This document shows, piece after piece, positions 1-6,378 of a stretch of 13,885 nucleotides of DNA. The stretch is taken from positions 1 to 13,885 of the forward strand of contig CALPPA020000017.1 in NCBI GenBank assembly GCA_943325355.2, read 5' to 3'. Positions within the stretch are counted from its first letter, which is position 1, and each line of letters begins with the position of its first letter. The position numbers and the translations under genes were made by a program. This DNA comes from Klebsiella pneumoniae. Its GTDB lineage: Bacteria; Bacteroidota; Bacteroidia; Flavobacteriales; Flavobacteriaceae. Under the pieces are notes generated by a model that had not been told where the DNA came from, did not search any database, and was given only the letters and a program-made list of their open reading frames with translations.

Positions 1-342
1 AAAACGGGAAATAATATTCCAACACAAGCTGGAACTTATAATCTAAAATATAATATTTTAACTGGAGCTTATGATTTTGGAGCTAATTTAAGTGTTAATA
101 AATTTGACCAAGCTAGCTTTAAAGCCTATCCTAACACTACAAGAGGTAGCTGGAACATTGTTTCAGGTAACGAAGACATCACTTCTATTCAAGTGTTTGA
201 TGTATTAGGAAAAGTAGTTTATACTAAATTTGGCGCAGAAAAAGAAGTTACTGTAAATGGTTCTGAACTTTCTAGAGGTGTTTATTATGCTAAAGTGGCT
301 ACTGCCAATGGCGAATCTACACTTAAATTAGTGAAAGAATAA
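1..342 (+). CDS. 3' end of a secreted protein with a type IX secretion (type A) sorting domain
   Basis: The reading frame is open from base 1 to a TAA at 340-342, giving the last 113 residues; the start lies to the left of the window. Residues 40-113 of the fragment look like a T9SS type A sorting domain: a 'YPN' motif (residues 46-48), then 'ITSIQVFDVLGKVV', then 'LSRGVYYAKV' and a short basic end 'LKLVKE'. In Bacteroidota this domain directs a protein through the outer-membrane type IX machinery, after which it is removed. The preceding 'AGTYNLKYNILTGAYDF' stretch resembles the end of a beta-sandwich module such as those of SusE/SusF-like starch-binding proteins, but this is only a resemblance. 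The catalytic or binding part is off the window, so the cargo's function cannot be told. The motif reads PNTT where PNPT is usual. Confidence 0.85.
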   Translation, partial: KTGNNIPTQAGTYNLKYNILTGAYDFGANLSVNKFDQASFKAYPNTTRGSWNIVSGNEDITSIQVFDVLGKVVYTKFGAEKEVTVNGSELSRGVYYAKVATANGESTLKLVKE

Positions 343-363
343 ACTAAGTTTAAGTTACTAATG

Positions 364-399
364 AATCCCTTACTGTAATTGCAGTAAGGGATTTTTTTT
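364..399 (+). terminator. Rho-independent terminator of the T9SS cargo gene
   Basis: A perfect 12-base-pair stem (364-375 with 382-393) with a six-base loop runs straight into a row of T (392-399). It begins 21 bases after the stop codon. Confidence 0.9.
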
Positions 400-556
400 G
401 GTATAATGCAATTTGTATTTATAATGAATAGGCTTTGAGTTTACTGCGAAAAATACTTATTGTTATGTCATTTGACAAAATAGAGGTTTTTTTAGCTTAA
501 TCACATTGTGTGCAAGAACTTAGAATTGGACTAATGTATAAATCAAATTGGTATAA

Positions 557-592
557 AATAGTAAAGGCTGTCCGAAGACAGCCTTTACTATT
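557..592 (-). terminator. Terminator of acs with a C(UUCG)G tetraloop
   Basis: A perfect 16-base-pair inverted repeat (557-572 with 577-592) surrounds a four-base loop. Read on the minus strand the loop is TTCG closed by a C-G pair, the very stable UUCG tetraloop; on the plus strand it would be CGAA. This argues that it serves minus-strand transcripts leaving acs, whose stop codon is about 16 bases upstream. The T-rich tract after the stem is short and interrupted (TTATACC). Confidence 0.85.
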
Positions 593-607
593 AAAATTAA
601 AACTTTA

Positions 608-2515
608 TTACAATTTCCCATCTTTGATTTCATCCACGATTTCTGGATTCAACAAAGTTGAGGTGTCTCCAAAATTAGAGAAATCACCTTCAGCTATTTT
701 GCGAAGAATGCGACGCATAATTTTACCAGAACGCGTTTTTGGTAATCCCGAGACAAATTGTATTTTATCTAACTTGGCAATTGGTCCTATGTGATCTGCA
801 ACGTGTTGGTTAATCTCTTTGCTCAAGTTGTCTCGGTCACGATATTCTCCAGATTCTTTTAGGATTACAAAACCATACAACGCATTTCCTTTGACATCAT
901 GTGGGAATCCTACAATAGCACTTTCTGCAACGGCTGGATGTTCGTTTATCGCATCCTCAATAGGAGCGGTTCCCAAGTTATGCCCAGAAACAATAATAAC
1001 ATCATCTACGCGACCCGTGATTCGATAATAACCTACTTCGTCACGCAATGCGCCATCACCAGTGAAATATTTCCCAGGAAAGGCGCTAAAATACGTTTCT
1101 TTATACCGTTGATGATCACCCCAAATAGTTCTGGCAATTCCTGGCCAAGGAAATTTGATGCACAAACTTCCGGTAACTTGATTACCTTCTATTTCGTTGC
1201 GTTTTTCATCCATCAAAACAGGCTGAATTCCGGGTAAGGGTAAGGAAGCATACGTTGGTTTTGTTGGCGTTACAAACGGTATTGCCGAAATCATAATACC
1301 ACCAGTTTCGGTTTGCCACCAAGTATCAACTAGTGGACAACGTTTTCCGCCTACGTGGTCATTGTACCAGTGCCAAGCTTCTTCGTTGATGGGTTCTCCA
1401 ACAGAGCCAATTACTTTTAATGAAGATAATGGATATTTTTGTACGTATTCCAATTTTTCTTTTGCCAAGGCACGAATCGCAGTTGGAGCAGTATAAAATT
1501 GGGTTATTTTGTGTTTTTCGATAATTTCCCAAAAACGACTAAAATCAGGATAAGAGGGGACACCTTCAAAGATTACGGTAGTAGCACCATTCAATAATGG
1601 ACCATATAAAATATAGGAATGACCGGTAATCCAGCCAATATCGGCAGTACACCAGAATACGTCGTTTTCCTCATAATTGAAAACATTTTTGAAAGTGTAA
1701 GCCGTGTAAACCATATATCCAGCGGTTGTATGCACCATTCCTTTTGGTTTTCCAGTAGAACCGGATGTGTAGAGAATAAACAAAGGATCTTCGGCATCCA
1801 TAATTTCGGCAACATTATTGTCTGAAGCTCCATCTATTAAAGGTTGTAACCACTGGTCACGACCTTCTTTCATTGTTATGGTAGTGTTGGTTCTTTTGGC
1901 TACTAAAACTGTTGAAACGCAAGGGCAATTAGTCAATGCGTCATCGATAATTCCTTTTAAATCGATAGTTTTCTCGCCTCTAAATCCACCATCTGAGGTA
2001 ATGACCATTTTGCATTCGCTGTCATTAATCCTTGCTGCCACTGCCGAAGCTGAAAAGCCTGCAAAAACAACCGAATGAATAGCACCAATTCTGGCACAAG
2101 CCAAAACTGAAACGGCCAATTCTGGAATCATTGGCAAATAAATACAAACACGATCCCCTTTATTTATGCCTTGCTCGCGAAGAACATTTGCCATTTTAGA
2201 GACTCTGGAGTACAATTCGTTATACGAAATATGCTGCGCTTCTTCCTTGGGATTGTTTGGTTCAAAAACGATAGCTGTTTTATCGCCTCTTCTAGCAAGA
2301 TGACGGTCAAGACAGTTTTTTACGATATTTACTTTTGCTCCTTTAAACCATTCAATTCTGGCTTCGGCCATATCAAACTCCATTACTTTTTCACATTCCT
2401 GATACCAAGTAAAATTTTCTGAAGCTATTTTATTCCAGAATTTTCTCGGCTCCCGAACGGATTTGTTATAATGTTTGAAGTATTGTTCTAAATTTTCAAT
2501 TTTATAGTAACTCAT
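608..2515 (-). CDS. acs: Acetyl-CoA synthetase (AMP-forming)
   Basis: This 635-residue enzyme activates acetate to acetyl-CoA through an acetyl-AMP intermediate in the cytoplasm. Its length fits the Acs family. Visible motifs are the N-terminal Acs domain, the phosphate loop 'YTSGSTGKPKG' (249-259), the acetate-pocket and adenine-binding motif 'TWWQTETGG' (398-406), 'YFTGD' (483-487), the hinge motif 'GRVDDV' (501-506) and the C-terminal 'PKTRSGKIMRR' (592-602). Lys598 in the last is the residue needed for adenylation and is the usual site of regulatory acetylation in the family. An odd point is 'SGHNLGTAPIE' (510-520), where well-studied Acs proteins have 'SGHRLGTAEIE'. The ATG at 2515 opens the canonical N terminus, with an A/T-rich leader and no Shine-Dalgarno. 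The gene lies 73 bases downstream of satP on the same strand, so the two are probably co-transcribed. Confidence 0.97.
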   Translation of the reverse strand: MSYYKIENLEQYFKHYNKSVREPRKFWNKIASENFTWYQECEKVMEFDMAEARIEWFKGAKVNIVKNCLDRHLARRGDKTAIVFEPNNPKEEAQHISYNELYSRVSKMANVLREQGINKGDRVCIYLPMIPELAVSVLACARIGAIHSVVFAGFSASAVAARINDSECKMVITSDGGFRGEKTIDLKGIIDDALTNCPCVSTVLVAKRTNTTITMKEGRDQWLQPLIDGASDNNVAEIMDAEDPLFILYTSGSTGKPKGMVHTTAGYMVYTAYTFKNVFNYEENDVFWCTADIGWITGHSYILYGPLLNGATTVIFEGVPSYPDFSRFWEIIEKHKITQFYTAPTAIRALAKEKLEYVQKYPLSSLKVIGSVGEPINEEAWHWYNDHVGGKRCPLVDTWWQTETGGIMISAIPFVTPTKPTYASLPLPGIQPVLMDEKRNEIEGNQVTGSLCIKFPWPGIARTIWGDHQRYKETYFSAFPGKYFTGDGALRDEVGYYRITGRVDDVIIVSGHNLGTAPIEDAINEHPAVAESAIVGFPHDVKGNALYGFVILKESGEYRDRDNLSKEINQHVADHIGPIAKLDKIQFVSGLPKTRSGKIMRRILRKIAEGDFSNFGDTSTLLNPEIVDEIKDGKL

Positions 2516-2588
2516 TTTATGGGTAAATTTATTTTGTTTTTTTTGAATTATTCTACTCCGTTTTAGTGCAACACAACCACATTTGATT

Positions 2589-3149
2589 TTAAAGCGGTAA
2601 AACGGTTCTTCCTAATTTTTCATTGATTATTATAGCTGCGGCTTCATAAAAAGCAAAAGAACCACATAAAATTCCCTCGTAACCTGCAATGGTATGAATC
2701 TGTTCACTTCCAGTGAAACTGGCAAAAGATAGTAGTGCAAATAAGATAACTAAAGAGCCAAAAATAAGTTTACCAATGGTGTTTCCGTTCAATGTTCCTA
2801 TGAAAAAAGCCAAGGTAAATATTCCCCACAAACCCAAATAAAATCCCATTGAAGCACCGTCAGGTTTTGTAACTCCAATAATAGGAAGCAACCATAATGC
2901 AACTAATGAAATCCAAAAGAATCCATAGGAAGTAAACGCTGCCATTGCAAAACCATTTCCTTTTTTCCACTCCATAATACCGGCAATTACTTGTTGCAGG
3001 CCTCCAAAAAAGATTCCCATTCCCATAATCATAGCATTGAGTTCAAAGAATCCTGCATTGTGTATGTTTAATAAAATTGTGGTCATGCCAAAGCCAAAAA
3101 GGCCTAATGGTGCTGGATTTGCTGTGGTGTCTTTAATAATTTGTTCCAT
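2589..3149 (-). CDS. satP: Acetate/succinate permease of the GPR1/FUN34/YaaH family
   Basis: The product is a 186-residue inner-membrane protein, almost the size of E. coli SatP (YaaH). The family signature 'NPAPLGLFGFGMTTILLN' starts at residue 12, and hydrophobic segments consistent with six helices follow. Family members are proton-coupled acetate and succinate transporters. Being directly upstream of acs on the same strand, it would supply acetate for activation to acetyl-CoA; this joint role is inferred from context and is seen in many bacteria. The final residues 'GRTVLPL' resemble the family's usual C terminus. The 73-base gap to acs shows neither a terminator nor a clear promoter. Confidence 0.93.
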   Translation of the reverse strand: MEQIIKDTTANPAPLGLFGFGMTTILLNIHNAGFFELNAMIMGMGIFFGGLQQVIAGIMEWKKGNGFAMAAFTSYGFFWISLVALWLLPIIGVTKPDGASMGFYLGLWGIFTLAFFIGTLNGNTIGKLIFGSLVILFALLSFASFTGSEQIHTIAGYEGILCGSFAFYEAAAIIINEKLGRTVLPL

Positions 3150-3234
3150 AAGATAAATTTTGTTTTTGGTTTAGTTTGTTAATTTTTACTTCTTGATTTC
3201 AGCAATAATTGCATTATATTTTATGTTTAATTCA

Positions 3235-3242
3235 CAAATATA
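3235..3242 (-). promoter_or_regulatory. Possible -7 promoter element of satP-acs
   Basis: On the minus strand this reads TATATTTG, a full match to the Bacteroidota -7 consensus TAnnTTTG, about 86 bases upstream of the satP start. No TTG or TTTG is present at the -33 distance, so the promoter is weak on paper or needs an activator. Confidence 0.4.
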
Positions 3243-3330
3243 TCAAACCTGATTGATTTTTTGGAATAATTCTTTTGATTGGGTTTTATAACGATGAATA
3301 ATATTTCAAGCTAATTTGAAAATGTATATA

Positions 3331-3362
3331 AACAAAAAACCCGAATATTTCTATTCGGGTTT
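3331..3362 (-). terminator. Terminator of tRNA-Phe
   Basis: An 11-base-pair stem (3337-3347 with 3352-3362, loop of four) directly follows the tRNA on the minus strand and runs into TTTTTTGTT. Confidence 0.88.
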
Positions 3363-3364
3363 CG

Positions 3365-3437
3365 TGGTACCTCCAGGGATCGAACCAGGGACACATGGAT
3401 TTTCAGTCCATTGCTCTACCATCTGAGCTAAGGTACC
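3365..3437 (-). tRNA. tRNA-Phe (anticodon GAA)
   Basis: The minus strand folds into a 73-nucleotide cloverleaf: acceptor GGTACCT/AGGTACC, D stem GCTC/GAGC, anticodon stem ATGGA/TCCAT with loop CTGAAAA, a five-base variable region, T loop TTCGATC and discriminator A at 3365. The anticodon GAA lies at 3402-3404, specifying phenylalanine. The CCA end is not encoded (the next bases are CGA) and must be added after transcription. The T stem reads CCTGG on both sides, which leaves a U-U opposition at its central pair (51-63); the other four pairs are G-C. A dedicated promoter and terminator flank the gene, so it is a single-gene unit. Confidence 0.96.
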
Positions 3438-3497
3438 TTGCTAAAAGCTCAATTTACTCTTATATTATTAGGAGTTAGCTGAACTTGTTTGCGGGTG

Positions 3498-3529
3498 CAA
3501 ATATAGGATGATTTTTAATTTATCCAAAA
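3498..3529 (-). promoter_or_regulatory. Promoter of tRNA-Phe (Bacteroidota sigma-A type)
   Basis: On the minus strand TTTTG (3525-3529) is followed after exactly 19 bases by TATATTTG (3498-3505), matching the Bacteroidota -33/-7 consensus. Transcription would start near 3490, about 50 bases before the mature tRNA. Confidence 0.85.
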
Positions 3530-3553
3530 CAAATTTTAAAAAAAATCAATTCG

Positions 3554-3561
3554 TACCTTCG
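3554..3561 (+). promoter_or_regulatory. Possible -7 element for the coaX cluster
   Basis: TACCTTCG resembles TAnnTTTG with one change and lies 18 bases before the coaX ATG. A clear -33 TTTG is missing; only a TTTT run sits at the right distance. If used, the leader would be only about a dozen bases long. Confidence 0.4.
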
Positions 3562-3579
3562 CATCGTTAAAGATGAATT

Positions 3580-4314
3580 ATGATTCTAGCTATTGATGTA
3601 GGGAATACCAGAATTAAAGGTGCTGTATTTGAGGATGCTAACCTATTAGAAACGTTCGTTTTTTTGAAAACTGAACTCCAAGTTAGCATTGAAAACATTT
3701 TAAAAAAGCATAAAAAAGTATCGAATATAGTAGTTGCTTCTGTTTCTGACCTAGATAAACAAACTTTTCTTGACTTTGAGGAGTTAATAAAGATTCATTT
3801 TGTCTCAAATAATGACCCATTTCCGTTTGTTAATTGCTATGAAACTCCACAAACTTTGGGAATTGATCGATTGGTGCTCGCTGCTGGAGCTACGCTCCAA
3901 TTTCCTAAACAAAATAGGTTAGTAATTGATGCAGGAACTTGTGTGACCTATGATTTTGTTGACGAGAATAATAATTATCTTGGAGGAGCTATTTCTCCAG
4001 GATCGAGATTGAGATATCAATCACTACATAATTACACAGCAAAACTGCCGTTGTTGACTTTGGAAAATCCAGAGCATTTAATTGGCAAATCAACTTCAGA
4101 ATCGATTCATTCCGGTGTCATAAATGGGTTGGTTTTTGAAATCGACAGTTTTATAGCAGATTATAAAGCATTGTATCCAAACTTTATAATAATTTTAACG
4201 GGTGGAGACACAGATTTTTTGGCTAAACGATTAAAAAATACCATATTTGCCAATTCAAATTTTCTTCTCGAAAGTTTGAACCAAACATTTCAATATAAAA
4301 TCAAAAATGATTAA
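3580..4314 (+). CDS. coaX: Type III pantothenate kinase
   Basis: CoaX phosphorylates pantothenate with ATP, the first step of coenzyme A synthesis, in the cytoplasm. The 244-residue length fits the family. The motifs are in the expected order: the phosphate-binding 'DVGNTRIK' near the N terminus (6-13), 'GIDR' (94-97), 'DAGTC' (117-121) followed by 'VTYD', 'LGGAISPG' (134-141) and 'LTGGD' (206-210). Type III enzymes are known to need a monovalent cation and to be insensitive to CoA feedback. An ATG at 3573 in another frame encodes only seven residues, so 3580 is the start that gives the canonical 'MILAIDVGNT'. The stop codon overlaps the next gene by eight bases, which suggests translational coupling. 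It seems to head a cluster of envelope genes running to 7638. Confidence 0.96.
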   Translation: MILAIDVGNTRIKGAVFEDANLLETFVFLKTELQVSIENILKKHKKVSNIVVASVSDLDKQTFLDFEELIKIHFVSNNDPFPFVNCYETPQTLGIDRLVLAAGATLQFPKQNRLVIDAGTCVTYDFVDENNNYLGGAISPGSRLRYQSLHNYTAKLPLLTLENPEHLIGKSTSESIHSGVINGLVFEIDSFIADYKALYPNFIIILTGGDTDFLAKRLKNTIFANSNFLLESLNQTFQYKIKND

Positions 4315-5557
4315 TAAAATAGTAATTAGTACTTGTTTATTGTTATCCTTTATTTCTTTTTCCCAAGAAGGAACTTCATCGCCATATTCTTTTTATGGAA
4401 TTGGCGAATCTAGATTTAGCGGAACGATGGAAAATCGTGCTATGGCTGGATTGTCAATTGCCCAAGACAGCACCCATATCAATTTACAAAATCCAGCTGG
4501 CCTTGCAAATCTTAAATGGACCGCTTTTACTATTGGAGCAAGTAGTAATTATACAAATCAAAAGACAAATAAAGCAACTGGAGTTGCTCAAAGAACAACA
4601 TTTGATTATTTGTCCTTGGGAATTCCTCTAGGAAGATTTGGTGCTGCTATGGGATTAATTCCCTATTCTTCTGTAGGATATAAAATAGAAAATATTTCAC
4701 CAGATGGGATTCAGAACAGTAAGCGTTTCAATGGTTGGGGAGGTTTGAATCGTGTTTTTATAGGAACTGGATATAGAATCACATCAAATTTAAATTTTGG
4801 GGCTAATGTATATTACAACTTTGGTAAACTGCAAACTAATAGCTTGGAGTTTATTCCTAATGTTCCAATAGGCTCTCGAGAATTGAATGTTGCCAATTTA
4901 TCAGGCATAAACTTCAACATTGGAATGATGTATAAAGCCAAAATTAATACCAAACTATCTTTTTTCAGTAGTTTGTATTATACTCCAAAAAGCACTTTGG
5001 TTTCAGAAAACACCCGAAGTATAGCAACAGTAAGTTTTGATTCAAATTTTGATATACAGGTTGTAGATCCCTTAGATGATGTACTTACCGAAAATGATTT
5101 AATTTTACCTCAAAAATGGTCTTTTGGAGCAGGAATTGGAGATTCTAAAAAATGGCTTTTTGGTGGTGAAGTTTCCTTTCAAGACGTTGGAAGATTATAC
5201 AATGAATATAACACCTTGAATAACGTTGTTTACGGAAAATATCAAAAATATAGTATCGGCGGATATTACAATCCAAGTTCCAATCCCTTTGTTGGTTATG
5301 CCAAAAGAGTAATTTATCACGGAGGGTTTAGATTTGAAAAAACAGGATTGGTTGTCAATTCTACCTCAATAAATGATATGGCATTTACTTTTGGAGCAGG
5401 TTTGCCAGTAACAGGTTCGTTCTCAAATTTTAATGTAGGTTTCGAAATTGGGAAAAAAGGAACAACATCAGCTAACTTGGTTCAAGAAAATTATTTCAAT
5501 CTGAATGTTAGCTTCTCGCTTAACGATAAATGGTTTGTGAAAAGTAAATACCGTTAA
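4307..5557 (+). CDS. Outer-membrane beta-barrel protein, FadL/PorV-like superfamily (function unknown)
   Basis: This 416-residue protein begins with a signal peptide (about residues 1-19, ending 'SFISFSQ'). The mature part is rich in alternating, aromatic-ended strands, as in an outer-membrane beta barrel. The early 'NPAGLA' (62-67), which follows a 'RAMAGLSIA' stretch, is typical of FadL/OmpP1/TodX-like and PorV-like barrels; the protein ends in 'NDKWFVKSKYR'. FadL relatives move hydrophobic compounds across the outer membrane, while PorV serves type IX secretion, so the fold does not settle the role. The start overlaps the end of coaX by eight bases, and lptC begins 51 bases downstream. An envelope role is therefore likely, but I do not recognise a named family. 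The ATG at 4307 is well placed for the signal peptide. Confidence 0.8.
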   Translation: MINKIVISTCLLLSFISFSQEGTSSPYSFYGIGESRFSGTMENRAMAGLSIAQDSTHINLQNPAGLANLKWTAFTIGASSNYTNQKTNKATGVAQRTTFDYLSLGIPLGRFGAAMGLIPYSSVGYKIENISPDGIQNSKRFNGWGGLNRVFIGTGYRITSNLNFGANVYYNFGKLQTNSLEFIPNVPIGSRELNVANLSGINFNIGMMYKAKINTKLSFFSSLYYTPKSTLVSENTRSIATVSFDSNFDIQVVDPLDDVLTENDLILPQKWSFGAGIGDSKKWLFGGEVSFQDVGRLYNEYNTLNNVVYGKYQKYSIGGYYNPSSNPFVGYAKRVIYHGGFRFEKTGLVVNSTSINDMAFTFGAGLPVTGSFSNFNVGFEIGKKGTTSANLVQENYFNLNVSFSLNDKWFVKSKYR

Positions 5558-5608
5558 AATCTCAATCAGTCCCCCTAAAAATTGCAAATAATTTGTTACG
5601 TTTAACGT

Positions 5609-6163
5609 ATGGATTTATTAAAAAAACACCAAATCCTTCCCATTGTGATAGTAATCGCCGTCACTCTTTTTTTTGGTTGTGAAAGTAATTTTAAGGAAGT
5701 TCAAAAAATTAATTTTTCAGAGTTTGTACCCAGCGGAGAAGCTGAAGGCATCAATCTAAAATATACAGATTCCGGGCGTATAACAGCCATCTTGGTAAGT
5801 CCTAAAATGAAGGAATTTGCCAGTGTTGAATTTCCATTTACAGAATTTCCTAAAGGAGTTGATGTCACTTTATATGACAAAAACAAAAAAAGGACAATTA
5901 TTCTAGCAGATTATGCCACTTCTTACAAGCTGACAAATGTTATAGATTTGAAAGGCAATGTAAAAATCACTTCACAAGACGGTCAAATTCTAGAAACTGA
6001 TCAATTGTATTTCGACCAAAAAAATGAATGGTTTTATACCGAAAAAAGTTTTAAATTTACGGATCCAAAAGGAGTTTCAAACGGTCAAGGAATTGATTTT
6101 AGTAAAGATTTCAAAATTATTAATTCACAAAGAATAGTCGGAGCTATAGATTCCGAGGAGTAA
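5609..6163 (+). CDS. lptC: LPS export protein LptC (probable lipoprotein form)
   Basis: LptC links the LptB2FG ATPase complex in the inner membrane to the LptA bridge and hands lipopolysaccharide across the periplasm. The product is 184 residues. A hydrophobic N-terminal segment (about 9-23) ends in 'LFFGC', so Cys24 could be lipidated, in contrast to the transmembrane anchor of E. coli LptC. The body has the LptC/OstA-like beta-jellyroll pattern: 'FPKGVDVTLYD' (about 81-91), 'ILADYATSYKL', 'LKGNVKITSQDGQILETDQL' and 'FYTEKSFKFTDPKG'. It lies 51 bases after the outer-membrane protein gene and 17 bases before the small membrane protein gene, so it probably belongs to the same transcript. No other lpt gene is in the window. 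Confidence 0.9.
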   Translation: MDLLKKHQILPIVIVIAVTLFFGCESNFKEVQKINFSEFVPSGEAEGINLKYTDSGRITAILVSPKMKEFASVEFPFTEFPKGVDVTLYDKNKKRTIILADYATSYKLTNVIDLKGNVKITSQDGQILETDQLYFDQKNEWFYTEKSFKFTDPKGVSNGQGIDFSKDFKIINSQRIVGAIDSEE

Positions 6164-6180
6164 CTATATACAATTACACT

Positions 6181-6375
6181 ATGAATTATCTAAAATACAC
6201 ACAATATATTTATCTTGTAGCGGCAGTTTTCTTTGGTATTCGAGCAGCCGAAATTTGGGATCAGGACAACGACCAACATTTTCTTTTTCTGGGAATCGCA
6301 ATCCTTTCTGTTTTTATGTTTTTGTTTAGACGAAAATTTGCAAAGAAATTTGAAGACAGAAACAACAAACCCTAA
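6181..6375 (+). CDS. Small two-helix membrane protein, uncharacterised
   Basis: The 64-residue product has two hydrophobic helices (about 7-22 and 32-50) joined by a short acidic loop 'EIWDQDNDQ'. It ends in a basic tail 'RRKFAKKFEDRNNK', which suggests that the C terminus faces the cytoplasm. The gene fits tightly between lptC (17 bases upstream) and the CNNM-like gene (3 bases downstream) in the same direction, and such packing strongly supports a real, translated gene. I recognise no named family. A role in assembly or stability of a neighbouring membrane complex is possible but is only inferred from position. Confidence 0.75.
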   Translation: MNYLKYTQYIYLVAAVFFGIRAAEIWDQDNDQHFLFLGIAILSVFMFLFRRKFAKKFEDRNNKP

Positions 6376-6378
6376 AAT

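Noticed and set aside
510..794. A 94-codon open frame on the plus strand left of and over the end of acs
   Set aside because: It runs through the acs terminator hairpin and then antisense through acs codons, with no motif and no promoter.
3573..3596. A seven-codon upstream frame (MNYDSSY) overlapping the coaX start
   Set aside because: It is too short and likely a chance ATG; there is no sign of a leader-peptide mechanism.
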